33,005 bases of DNA from an uncultured Clostridia bacterium (GTDB taxonomy: Bacteria; Bacillota; Clostridia; Christensenellales; Borkfalkiaceae), in contig CANQAZ010000012.1 in NCBI GenBank assembly GCA_947589555.1, positions 1 through 33,005 of the forward strand, written 5' to 3'. Below are positions 15,098 through 22,946 of the stretch, one piece after another. Position 1 is the first letter of the stretch; each line of letters starts with the position of its first letter. The notes beneath the pieces are model-generated. The model had not been told where the DNA came from, searched no databases, and saw nothing but the letters and a program-made list of their open reading frames with translations. Position numbers and translations under genes: made by a program.

Positions 15098-16036
15098 ATG
15101 GCAGAAGAAGTCAAACAAGAAACCAAATGGAAAAAGAGAACGACGGTCGGGCTCGTTTTGTTGGTTGTGTTCGCCGTCGTAACGGTGCTCGGATTCGTCT
15201 TTTATGACGATATCCGCAGTTGGTGCGCCGAGAAAGGGGCGGGCGAGGGGATCATGGACCGCCTGATCAACCTCATTCCCTCCGTCGTCACGACCGTCCA
15301 GATCTTGTTCGTGACCTTGCTCGTCCTGTACATTGTGTGCACGATCATCAAGGCCATCTTCAAGGGAACGCCGCGAAGGGTGACCATCGGCAAACTCGTC
15401 AACAGCATCTTTAAGGTCGTCGTGTGGGTCGTGTGCGTCATTGCCGTCCTCGCCGTTTGGGGGATCAACCTCGCCGCTCTCATTGCGGGCGCCGGAGTGC
15501 TCACTCTTATCATCGGTCTCGGAATGCAGAGCCTCATCGCCGACGTCGTCGCGGGCGTGTTCATCGTGTGCGACGGGACCCTTCAAGTGGGGGACATCGT
15601 CACCATCGACGGTTGGCGCGGCACCGTGCAGGAAATCGGCATCCGCAACACCAAACTCATCAATTACAGCGGCGATATCCGCGTTGCGAACAATTCCACC
15701 ATCAAGGTATTCATCAACCAGAGCAGGGAAAATTCCTATCCCACCGTCATCGTCGGCGTGGCTTATGAGGAGAACCTGCAACACGTCAAGGAAGTGTTTG
15801 AGGCGAACAAGGCAAAGATCAAGGAGATGTGCCCGTCCCTCATATCCGACGTCGATTTCAACGGCGTGGACGAACTTGCCGCTTCGAGCGTCAATCTGCA
15901 CTTCGGCGCGACCTGCAAGGAGAACGATTTCTTCGTCGCCCAAAGGGAGATGCGCGGCGCCATCAAGACGGTGTTTGCGGAGAACGGCGTTTCCATTCCC
16001 TTCCCTCAGGTCGTGGTGCACGAAGAGAAGAAATAA
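15098..16036 (+). CDS. mscS: MscS-family small-conductance mechanosensitive channel
   Basis: MscS channels open under membrane tension and release solutes during osmotic downshock. The 312-aa protein has hydrophobic segments near 15-36, 61-88 and 103-120. The pore helix (about 125-155) is rich in Gly and Ala (AALIAGAGVLTLIIGLGMQSL). It is followed by the diagnostic middle domain GDIVTIDGWRGTVQEIGIRNT (about 165-184) and an alpha/beta C-terminal part. AAAGGAG (15084-15090) fixes the ATG at 15098. It is a single-gene unit between its own promoter and terminator, and the consensus promoter suggests strong constitutive expression. Confidence 0.95.
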   Translation: MAEEVKQETKWKKRTTVGLVLLVVFAVVTVLGFVFYDDIRSWCAEKGAGEGIMDRLINLIPSVVTTVQILFVTLLVLYIVCTIIKAIFKGTPRRVTIGKLVNSIFKVVVWVVCVIAVLAVWGINLAALIAGAGVLTLIIGLGMQSLIADVVAGVFIVCDGTLQVGDIVTIDGWRGTVQEIGIRNTKLINYSGDIRVANNSTIKVFINQSRENSYPTVIVGVAYEENLQHVKEVFEANKAKIKEMCPSLISDVDFNGVDELAASSVNLHFGATCKENDFFVAQREMRGAIKTVFAENGVSIPFPQVVVHEEKK

Positions 16037-16053
16037 TTCCGATTTACAAATAC

Positions 16054-16087
16054 AAAAAACCGAAAGCGATTGGGCTTTCGGTTTTTT
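16054..16087. terminator. Bidirectional-type intrinsic terminator after mscS
   Basis: AAAAAACCGAAAGC (16054-16067) pairs with GCTTTCGGTTTTTT (16074-16087) around a six-base loop. The A and T tracts make it work in either direction. Confidence 0.9.
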
Positions 16088-16098
16088 GTTGTGAAAAA

Positions 16099-16123
16099 GG
16101 CACAAAAAAAGAATTATTGTGCC
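16099..16123. repeat. Perfect inverted repeat GGCACAA/TTGTGCC
   Basis: Seven-base arms are separated by 11 AT-rich bases, about 40 bases before the promoter of the LRR lipoprotein gene. It may be an operator or a second weak terminator; the sequence does not decide. Confidence 0.5.
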
Positions 16124-16144
16124 GATTTTGCGGATTTTAACAAA

Positions 16145-16190
16145 ACGATCACAAAAGTACTTGACATGATCGTTTCTCATACTTTACAAT
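16145..16190 (+). promoter_or_regulatory. Promoter of the LRR lipoprotein gene with a flanking dyad
   Basis: TTGACA (16161-16166) and TACAAT (16185-16190) are 18 bases apart. The -35 box lies between the arms of an inverted repeat ACGATC (16145-16150) / GATCGT (16168-16173), and a TGATCA palindrome follows at 16190-16195. These could bind a regulator. Confidence 0.6.
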
Positions 16191-16241
16191 GATCAAGAAA
16201 TTATGCAATTATTATAATAAAAAAATGCAGGAGGAACGAAT

Positions 16242-17588
16242 ATGAAAAAAAGCCCTTTTGTTATGCTTGCCCTCATCGTAGCGGTATCCTTATGCGGGGG
16301 GGGGTGCTCCCATCGGCACACCTTTTCCGATCAGTGGTCGTTTGACGGGACGGCGCACTACCACAAAGCCACCTGCGGCCACGACGAAGTGGCGGACAGC
16401 GCGGCGCACGACTTCGGCGAAGCGCAGATCGTGACGCCCGCAACCTGCACCGCGGAGGGGAAAAAGGTAATGGAATGCTCCGTGTGCGGCTATCAGGCGG
16501 AGGAGGCGATCCCGCCGTCGCACAGTTATGTTCAGAAATATGACTATGCCTATCACTATACGGAATGCACGGTGTGCGGCGATAAAATCGGCTACGAGGC
16601 ACACGACGGCAATCCTTGCGGGACCTGCGGACACACGGCCGATTACTCCGCGCTCGAATTTGCGGAGAACGGCCCCGACGCCTATCAGGTGAAAGGCATG
16701 GGCGATTGCACCGACGCCGTCGTCAATATTCCCGCCGTTTACGAAGGAAAACCGGTGACCGCCATCGACGGCTATGCGTTTAAGGATGCGGAGTTTACGC
16801 AGGTCAACCTTCCCGCGACGATCACTTCCATCGGCATCGCCGCCTTCATGTACTGCGATCACCTCGAAAAAATCAACATTCCCGCCTCGGTCGTATCTTT
16901 GGGCGGAAACGCCTTCAACGGGTGCGCCGCGCTGAATGAGATCGCGCTTCCCGATACCATCACGGCGATCGGCGGCTTTTGCTTTGACGGTTCAGGCGTC
17001 TATAACAAGGACGAAAATTGGACGGACAACGTTCTGTACATCGGAAAGTATGCGATACAGGGCAAGGAGAGTACATTGAGCGGCCCGTTGGAGATCCGCG
17101 AGGGGACGCTCGGGGTCGCAACGTACGCCTTTTCGGGTTGCACCCATATCACGGAAATCAAACTGCCCGCGAGCGTTGGGTTTATCGGCGTCGGCGCGTT
17201 TTCGGAGTGCCTCGATACGACGGTCATGACCGTGGACGGCGGCAACGAAAATTACTACGCCGAGGGGAATTGCATCGTGGAGAAAAAGGCGAAGCGCGTC
17301 GTGGGCGGTTGCCCGACGAGCGTCATCCTCAAAGACGTCAAAATCATCGGCGAGAGCGCTTTTTCGGGGTTGGAGATCACCGAGATCACGATTCCCGTGA
17401 GCGTGGAGAGCATTGAATCCTATGCCTTCGGCTTCTGCGATCAATTGGAAGATTTCAATTACGAAGGCACGCTCGACCAATGGAAGCAGATCGCATTGGG
17501 AACGGGCTGGAAGTCGGATACATTGAGTTGGTGGGTCATCCACTGCACGGACGGCTTCATCAATCCGATGGGCGAGACCAAAAAATAA
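16242..17588 (+). CDS. Secreted leucine-rich-repeat (BspA/LRR_5-type) lipoprotein with Cys/His repeats
   Basis: This 448-aa protein starts with a signal peptide (about 1-21) and a lipobox-like GGGC with Cys22; Cys18 is an alternative. Residues about 25-130 hold two or three short repeats rich in His and CxxC/CG (HKATCGHD, MECSVCGYQ, TECTVCGDK, GTCGH), a zinc-binding-like pattern seen before LRR_5 domains in clostridial surface proteins. From about 160 to 440 come LRR_5 repeats of the form VTAIDGYAF...LPATITSIGIAAF. AGGAGG lies eight bases before the ATG. The likely site is the outer face of the membrane, with adhesion or ligand binding as its job. It is a single-gene unit. Confidence 0.85.
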   Translation: MKKSPFVMLALIVAVSLCGGGCSHRHTFSDQWSFDGTAHYHKATCGHDEVADSAAHDFGEAQIVTPATCTAEGKKVMECSVCGYQAEEAIPPSHSYVQKYDYAYHYTECTVCGDKIGYEAHDGNPCGTCGHTADYSALEFAENGPDAYQVKGMGDCTDAVVNIPAVYEGKPVTAIDGYAFKDAEFTQVNLPATITSIGIAAFMYCDHLEKINIPASVVSLGGNAFNGCAALNEIALPDTITAIGGFCFDGSGVYNKDENWTDNVLYIGKYAIQGKESTLSGPLEIREGTLGVATYAFSGCTHITEIKLPASVGFIGVGAFSECLDTTVMTVDGGNENYYAEGNCIVEKKAKRVVGGCPTSVILKDVKIIGESAFSGLEITEITIPVSVESIESYAFGFCDQLEDFNYEGTLDQWKQIALGTGWKSDTLSWWVIHCTDGFINPMGETKK

Positions 17589-17596
17589 GCATTCGG

Positions 17597-17627
17597 AAAG
17601 CGCGGAGGCCGTTGCCCCGCGCTTTTT
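17597..17627 (+). terminator. Intrinsic terminator after the LRR lipoprotein gene
   Basis: AAAGCGCGG (17597-17605) pairs with CCGCGCTTT (17617-17625), and the T-run continues to five. Confidence 0.85.
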
Positions 17628-17661
17628 GCCTGTATTTGCCGTTATATTTTGAAGAAAAATC

Positions 17662-17690
17662 TTGACGGTGATATCTTTTTATGATATGAT
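17662..17690 (+). promoter_or_regulatory. Sigma-A promoter of the zinc-ribbon membrane protein gene
   Basis: TTGACG (17662-17667) and TATGAT (17685-17690) are separated by 17 bases. Confidence 0.7.
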
Positions 17691-17721
17691 TTGAAAAAAT
17701 CCGCACCGAGGGGAGGGTAGC

Positions 17722-18570
17722 ATGGCGCAGAAAAATACGGGCCCCGCCAAGACAAACGGGAAGGGGAACGAAAAGACGAGCGGGAAGGGCGGCGCAGGCG
17801 CGCAAAAACAGACGCAAAAGCAAAATAAAATTCAGAAGGCTCCCGAAGAGCCCGCCTTCCGCCCCAACATTGTCCGCCTCATCTTCGGCGTGATCGTCGG
17901 GTTTCTCGTTCCCGTCATTTCGGTGTTCATCGTGGTGTTCGCCGCGGCGTTCTACCACGGGTATATCGCTACTGCGCGTTGGCTCGATTGGATCATCATT
18001 GTGTTGCTTCTTCTCATCGCCCTCGCCGCGCCCTTCTATTTTTACGGCTGGTTGCACCGCTCGCTTGCCCTCTGCGGCGAGGGGGCGGATTGGTGGGTGA
18101 AGATCCCGGGGAAGTTTTTCGGCGGCGTCGGTTACGTCCTGCAACCCATCGTCCTGCTCGTGTACGGTCCCAACAAAAAATGGCTGTACTTTTTCGCGGT
18201 CGGGATCCCGTCTTTGCTCGGCGGATTGGTCTTTTTGCTCAACTATTTGGATGTTCTCGTCTTTGACGTGAGTTTTTCTTTGAGCGAGATGCCCATAAGC
18301 CTGCACGCATACAGTTTGCCGCTTGCGATCGCGCTCTTTTTGAACGGATTCCTCGCCCTTTGCACCAAGCGTTGCAAGCACTGCGGCTGTATGATGACGG
18401 AAATCGTTCATTCCGTCGAGGACATCGAATTCAAGGAATACGAGCACAGCGGGGACTACACGGGCATGGGCGACAAGATCACGGTCGGCAAATTTTACGT
18501 CTGCGAACATTGCCTTTCCGTGAAAAAGGGCGTCGGTTTCTCCGTCCAGACCGATAAGATCGTCGTCTGA
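17722..18570 (+). CDS. Membrane protein with C-terminal zinc-ribbon-like domain, unknown function
   Basis: This 282-aa protein has a lysine- and glutamine-rich N-terminus (about 1-45) of low complexity. Hydrophobic segments follow near 50-76, 89-110, 135-148, 155-178 and 197-214. A cytoplasmic C-terminal part then carries two cysteine pairs (Cys218/Cys221 and Cys261/Cys264) that would form a zinc ribbon. I know no family name for it. GGGAGGG lies just before the ATG. It stands alone between its own promoter and terminator. The design (zinc ribbon on a membrane anchor) recalls the small divergent gene at 4168-4485, but the sequences do not look alike. Confidence 0.7.
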   Translation: MAQKNTGPAKTNGKGNEKTSGKGGAGAQKQTQKQNKIQKAPEEPAFRPNIVRLIFGVIVGFLVPVISVFIVVFAAAFYHGYIATARWLDWIIIVLLLLIALAAPFYFYGWLHRSLALCGEGADWWVKIPGKFFGGVGYVLQPIVLLVYGPNKKWLYFFAVGIPSLLGGLVFLLNYLDVLVFDVSFSLSEMPISLHAYSLPLAIALFLNGFLALCTKRCKHCGCMMTEIVHSVEDIEFKEYEHSGDYTGMGDKITVGKFYVCEHCLSVKKGVGFSVQTDKIVV

Positions 18571-18587
18571 AAACCGCAAAACAAATA

Positions 18588-18616
18588 ATGATCCCCGCGT
18601 AAAACGCGGGGATCAT
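18588..18616. terminator. Hairpin terminator after the zinc-ribbon membrane gene
   Basis: A perfect 12-bp stem ATGATCCCCGCG (18588-18599) with CGCGGGGATCAT (18605-18616) is followed by CTTTAT. The T-run is short. Confidence 0.75.
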
Positions 18617-18688
18617 CTTTATCGATTTCACGGCAATATCGAGCGGGGGAAGGCGCAAAAATTCCGCGAAATATTTTCCGCTATCCTA

Positions 18689-18737
18689 TTGAAATTCCGC
18701 GGTATTTATACTATAATATACTCGTGCTATTATAGTA
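18689..18737 (+). promoter_or_regulatory. Promoter of the arabinose island with an overlapping operator dyad
   Basis: TTGAAA (18689-18694) and TATAAT (18712-18717) are 17 bases apart. A 10-bp inverted repeat TACTATAATA (18709-18718) / TATTATAGTA (18728-18737) with a 9-base centre covers the -10 box and the start site. This is where a repressor would act. No candidate regulator gene is adjacent. Confidence 0.75.
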
Positions 18738-18758
18738 CCAATATGCAAGGGGGAAATT

Positions 18759-20354
18759 ATGGAACTTACGGCAAAGCAAGGTATCGAGCAGGGCAGGACC
18801 GCGCTCGGCATCGAATTCGGCTCCACGCGCATCAAAGCGGTCCTTGTGGACAGCAACAATAAGCCCGTCGCTTCGGGCGCGCACGATTGGGAAAACCGGC
18901 ATCTCGGCAACATCTGGTCCTATTCGTTGGACGATATCCGCGAGGGTTTGCAGGGCAGTTTTGCCGCAATGGCAAAGGACGTCAAGGAAAAATACGGCGT
19001 CACCCTTACGACCGTGGGCGCCATCGGCATTTCCGCCATGATGCACGGCTACATGGTGTTCGATCAAAAGGGAGAGATCCTCGTGCCCTTCCGCACGTGG
19101 CGCAACAACACGGCGGCCCGCGCGGGCGAGGCGCTCACCGAACTCTTCGGCTATCACATTCCCGCGCGTTGGTCGGTCGCCCACCTCTATCAGGCCATTT
19201 CGGACGGCGAGCCCCACGTCAAGGACATCGTGTTCCAGACGACCCTCGAAGGCTACGTCCATTGGATGCTCACGGGCAAAAAAGTCATCGGCATCGGCGA
19301 AGCGAGCGGCATGTTCCCCGTCGATCCCGCCACAAAGCAATACGACGCCCGCATGCTCAAACAATTTAATGAACTCATCGCGGGCAAAGTCCCCTTCAAA
19401 GTGGAAGAAATTTTGCCCGAAATTTTGCTTGCGGGCGAGGACGCGGGCAAACTGACGCCCGAAGGCGCCAAATTCCTCGATCCCTCGGGCAACCTCAAAG
19501 CGGGCATTCCGCTTTGCCCGCCCGAAGGAGACGCGGGCACGGGGATGGTCGCCACCAATTCCATCAAAAAGCGCACGGGCAACGTCTCGGCGGGCACTTC
19601 GGTGTTCGCGATGATCGTGCTCGAAAAGGAACTCTCCAAAGCATATCCCGAGATCGACCTCGTCACGACGCCCGTGGGCGATCTCGTCGGAATGGTGCAC
19701 TGCAACAACTGCACTTCCGACCTCAACGCATGGGTGGGCATGTTCGGCGAGTTCGCAAAGGAACTCGGCGTGGACATTCCCAAGTGGAAACTCTACGATA
19801 TGCTGTACTTCGCCTCCGAGAAGGGGGATAAGGACTGCGGAGGGCTCCTCGCCTACAACTACGTCTCCAACGAGCACGTGACCAACGTAGAGCACGGCCG
19901 CCCGATGTTCGTAAGAAAGGCGGACAGCAATTTCAACCTTGCCAACTTCATGCGCGCTCATCTCTATTCGGCCTTCGGCGCCCTCAAAGTGGGGTGTGAC
20001 ATCATGCTCAAAGAGGAGGGCGTGAAGTTGGACCGCATCACGGGGCACGGCGGGCTCTTCAAGACGGAGCGCGTCGGGCAGAGTTATCTCGCCGCGGCGA
20101 TAGGCGCGCCCGTCACCGTCATGAAGACGGCGGGCGAGGGCGGCGCATGGGGCATGGCCATCCTTGCCAACTATCTCATCACCAAAAAGAAGGGCGAAAG
20201 CCTCGAAGATTACCTCGACGGGCGCGTGTTCGCGGGGCAGGAGGGCGTGACTGTTGCGCCCGATCCCGCCGACGTTGCGGGCTTCGAGAAATTTACCGAG
20301 CGCTACGTCGAAGGGCTCCCCATCGTGCGGGAAGCCGTCCGTAGCCTGAAATAA
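18759..20354 (+). CDS. FGGY-family carbohydrate kinase, probable L-ribulokinase
   Basis: This 531-aa kinase probably phosphorylates L-ribulose to L-ribulose-5-phosphate. The N-terminal phosphate-binding segment [17 protein letters not shown] (about 15-31) and the later [15 protein letters not shown] and [13 protein letters not shown] segments (about 428-470) show the FGGY fold. It is not the classical AraB sequence. It resembles the xylulokinase-like kinase that replaces AraB in many anaerobes, for instance in Bacteroides. The assignment to ribulose rests on its place directly before araD and araA. GGGGG lies six bases before the ATG, and araD follows after 12 bases. Confidence 0.85.
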   Translation: MELTAKQGIEQGRTALGIEFGSTRIKAVLVDSNNKPVASGAHDWENRHLGNIWSYSLDDIREGLQGSFAAMAKDVKEKYGVTLTTVGAIGISAMMHGYMVFDQKGEILVPFRTWRNNTAARAGEALTELFGYHIPARWSVAHLYQAISDGEPHVKDIVFQTTLEGYVHWMLTGKKVIGIGEASGMFPVDPATKQYDARMLKQFNELIAGKVPFKVEEILPEILLAGEDAGKLTPEGAKFLDPSGNLKAGIPLCPPEGDAGTGMVATNSIKKRTGNVSAGTSVFAMIVLEKELSKAYPEIDLVTTPVGDLVGMVHCNNCTSDLNAWVGMFGEFAKELGVDIPKWKLYDMLYFASEKGDKDCGGLLAYNYVSNEHVTNVEHGRPMFVRKADSNFNLANFMRAHLYSAFGALKVGCDIMLKEEGVKLDRITGHGGLFKTERVGQSYLAAAIGAPVTVMKTAGEGGAWGMAILANYLITKKKGESLEDYLDGRVFAGQEGVTVAPDPADVAGFEKFTERYVEGLPIVREAVRSLK

Positions 20355-20366
20355 AGGGGGAAAATC

Positions 20367-21065
20367 ATGTTAGAAGCATTGAAAGAGAAGGTTTTGAAGG
20401 CCAATTTGGACCTCGTGAAGAACAAACTCGTGCTCTTTACGTGGGGGAACGTTTCGGAGATCGACCGCGCAAGCGGGCTCGTCGTCATCAAGCCCTCGGG
20501 CGTCTCCTACGACGAAATGAAGGCGGAAGATATGGTCGTCGTGGATCTCGAAGGCAAAGTGGTGGAGGGCAATCTGCGCCCTTCGTCGGATACGCCCACC
20601 CACATCGAGTTCTACAAGGCGTTTCCGAACGTCGGCGGCGTCACCCACACCCATTCCACCTTCGCAACGGCTTGGGCGCAGGCGGGGCGGGACATCCCGT
20701 TCTACGGCACCACCCACGCCGACTATTTCTATGGGGATATCCCCTGCGCCCGCTCGCTCACGCAGGCGGAGATCGAAGGAGAGTACGAAAAGAATACGGG
20801 GCTCGTCATCATCGAGCGCTTCCAAAGGGATAAACTGAATCCCATCGAGGTGCCCGGCGTGCTCATCAAGAGCCACGGCGTATTCGCCTTCGGCAAGGAT
20901 GCGGACGGCTCCGTCTACAACGCGACGGTCATCGAGGAGGTCGCCAAAATGGCCTACCTCACCGAGCAGATCAACCCGTCCGCACCCCGCGCCGACAAGT
21001 TCATGATGGAAAAGCACTATCAGCGCAAGCACGGCAAAAACGCCTATTACGGGCAGAAAAAGTGA
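20367..21065 (+). CDS. araD: L-ribulose-5-phosphate 4-epimerase
   Basis: AraD converts L-ribulose-5-phosphate to D-xylulose-5-phosphate, linking arabinose to the pentose phosphate pathway. The 232-aa class II aldolase-like protein keeps the zinc ligands His94, His96 (THTHS) and His170 (KSHGVF), and the active-site Asp75, each one residue offset from E. coli AraD. The tail contains [15 protein letters not shown], a typical AraD ending. It lies 12 bases after the kinase gene and seven before the DUF1292 gene. Confidence 0.95.
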   Translation: MLEALKEKVLKANLDLVKNKLVLFTWGNVSEIDRASGLVVIKPSGVSYDEMKAEDMVVVDLEGKVVEGNLRPSSDTPTHIEFYKAFPNVGGVTHTHSTFATAWAQAGRDIPFYGTTHADYFYGDIPCARSLTQAEIEGEYEKNTGLVIIERFQRDKLNPIEVPGVLIKSHGVFAFGKDADGSVYNATVIEEVAKMAYLTEQINPSAPRADKFMMEKHYQRKHGKNAYYGQKK

Positions 21066-21072
21066 GGAAAAA

Positions 21073-21384
21073 ATGGATAAAGAAGTGACGGATCGGAACA
21101 ACAAGGACGACGATATCATCACGGTCGTTACGCAGGACGGAAGACAAATCGATTTCTATGAAATCGCGGGCATCGCGCATAAGGGCAATTTTTACGCCAT
21201 TTTGCAACCCGTCGAATTGCTCGAAGGCATGGCGGAGGACGAGGCGCTCGTTTTCAAAGTCACCCACCAGCCGAACGGGGACAATAAATTCGAGATAGAA
21301 CTCGACGATGCGATCATCGACGCCGTGTTCGCCGAATATAACCGACTTTTGGACAATGCGAAGAAGTCCGGGAAAAAGGACTGA
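21073..21384 (+). CDS. DUF1292 family protein
   Basis: This 103-aa acidic protein matches the DUF1292 pattern: an early DDIITVVTQDGRQIDFYEIA strand region, then NFYAILQPVE, then a variable acidic part ending in FAEYNRLLDN. DUF1292 proteins are small, widespread in Firmicutes and of unknown function, and usually lie near housekeeping genes. Here it sits seven bases after araD and 42 before araA. Its presence inside a sugar operon is unusual and unexplained. Confidence 0.82.
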   Translation: MDKEVTDRNNKDDDIITVVTQDGRQIDFYEIAGIAHKGNFYAILQPVELLEGMAEDEALVFKVTHQPNGDNKFEIELDDAIIDAVFAEYNRLLDNAKKSGKKD

Positions 21385-21426
21385 ATCTTTGCGGAATAAA
21401 AATCAAAACAAATTGGGGGTATTATC

Positions 21427-22887
21427 ATGAAAGAAAAAGTAGTTTATTGGCTTACGGGTTCCCAGACGCTGTACGGCGACGACGTGCTTCAACACGTGGC
21501 CCAGCACTCCAAAGAGATGGCGAATTACGTCAACAAGCATGTTCCCGTCACCGTCAAATATCTGACGACCTGCAAGAGTTCCGACGAGGTCGTCGAGGCC
21601 GTCAAAAAGGTCAACGCGGATGAGAACTGCATCGGCATCATCACGTGGTGCCACACTTTCTCGCCCGCCAAAATGTGGATCAAAGGGCTCACGATGCTCC
21701 AAAAGCCGATGTGCCACTTTGCCACGCAGTACAACGAGAAACTGCCCTACGATACCATCGACATGGATTTCATGAACGAAAACCAGGCCGCCCACGGCGA
21801 CAGGGAATTCGGCTACATCGTCGCGCGGCTCCGCATGGATAACAAAGTCATCGTCGGCTACTATAAAGATAAGGAAGCGCTTGCGGAACTCGCATCGTGG
21901 TGCAAGGTCGCCGCGGGCTACGCCTTCTCCAAGAAGGTGAAAGTCGCAAGATTTTCCGATAACATGCGGGACGTCGCCGTCACCGAAGGCGACAAGATCG
22001 ACGCCCACATCAATCTCGGCTGGCAGGTCGATTACTACCCCGTCGGCGACCTCGTCGATTACATCGAACAGGTGACGGAGGAAGAGGTGGACGCCCTCAT
22101 GGCGGAATATGCCGAAAAGTACACGATGGGCACCGACCGCATCTCCGTCGTCCGCGAACAGGCGAAGTACGAGATCGCGATGGATAAATTCTGCAAGGAG
22201 AAGGGGGGCTACATCGGCATCGTCGATCACTTCGGGTCCCTCCACGGCATGAACCAACTTCCCGGTCTCGCCATTCAGGATCTGCAATCCAAAGGCTACG
22301 GCTTCGGTGCGGAGGGCGATTGGAAGATCGCGGCCCTCGGCGCCACCATGCAGTACATGGCCGACCAGAAGGGCACGGGCCTCATGGAGGACTACACTTA
22401 CGACCTCAAAGACGGACTCTGCCTCGGCGCGCACATGTTGGAAGTCTCCCCGCAGTTTGCGGCGACCAAACCCGAGATCCAAGTGCATCCGCTTGGCATC
22501 GGCGGCAAGAGCGATCCCGCCCGCCTCGTGTTCGAAGGCATCGAAGCGCCCCGCGCCATCGCCGTCTCGATGGTGGACATGGGGGACAGGATGCGCCTCA
22601 TCGTCCAAAAGATCAAACTCGTCAAATATCCTCACCCGATGCCCAACCTGCCCGTCGGCGGGCTGATGTGGCAGTACGAGCCCAACTTCAAGGACGGCGT
22701 TGCGGCTTGGATCTATGCGGGCGGCGCGCACCACACGGTGGTCTCCTCCGTCGTCACGGCACAGCAGATGGTGGACCTCGGCAATATGTGGGGGGTGGAA
22801 GTCGTCCTCATCGACGAAAATACCGAGATCAACGCCTTCAAGGAAAAACTGATGTGGTCCGACGCCGTCTGGAAGACGAGAAGATAA
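21427..22887 (+). CDS. araA: L-arabinose isomerase
   Basis: AraA interconverts L-arabinose and L-ribulose, the first step of the pathway. The 486-aa protein starts VVYWLTGSQTLYGDDVL, typical of the family. It keeps the metal and catalytic residues Glu296, Glu321 (EDYTYD), His336 (GAHMLEV) and His435/His436 (GAHHTVVSS). The length is slightly short of the usual 495-500. GGGGG precedes the ATG at 21427. It completes the isomerase, kinase, epimerase set with the two genes upstream. Confidence 0.97.
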   Translation: MKEKVVYWLTGSQTLYGDDVLQHVAQHSKEMANYVNKHVPVTVKYLTTCKSSDEVVEAVKKVNADENCIGIITWCHTFSPAKMWIKGLTMLQKPMCHFATQYNEKLPYDTIDMDFMNENQAAHGDREFGYIVARLRMDNKVIVGYYKDKEALAELASWCKVAAGYAFSKKVKVARFSDNMRDVAVTEGDKIDAHINLGWQVDYYPVGDLVDYIEQVTEEEVDALMAEYAEKYTMGTDRISVVREQAKYEIAMDKFCKEKGGYIGIVDHFGSLHGMNQLPGLAIQDLQSKGYGFGAEGDWKIAALGATMQYMADQKGTGLMEDYTYDLKDGLCLGAHMLEVSPQFAATKPEIQVHPLGIGGKSDPARLVFEGIEAPRAIAVSMVDMGDRMRLIVQKIKLVKYPHPMPNLPVGGLMWQYEPNFKDGVAAWIYAGGAHHTVVSSVVTAQQMVDLGNMWGVEVVLIDENTEINAFKEKLMWSDAVWKTRR

Positions 22888-22946
22888 TTCATTTTGCCGG
22901 ATAAGGGGCGGCGGGCCTTCGCCGCTCCCGTTCCGGGAGGAAGGGC

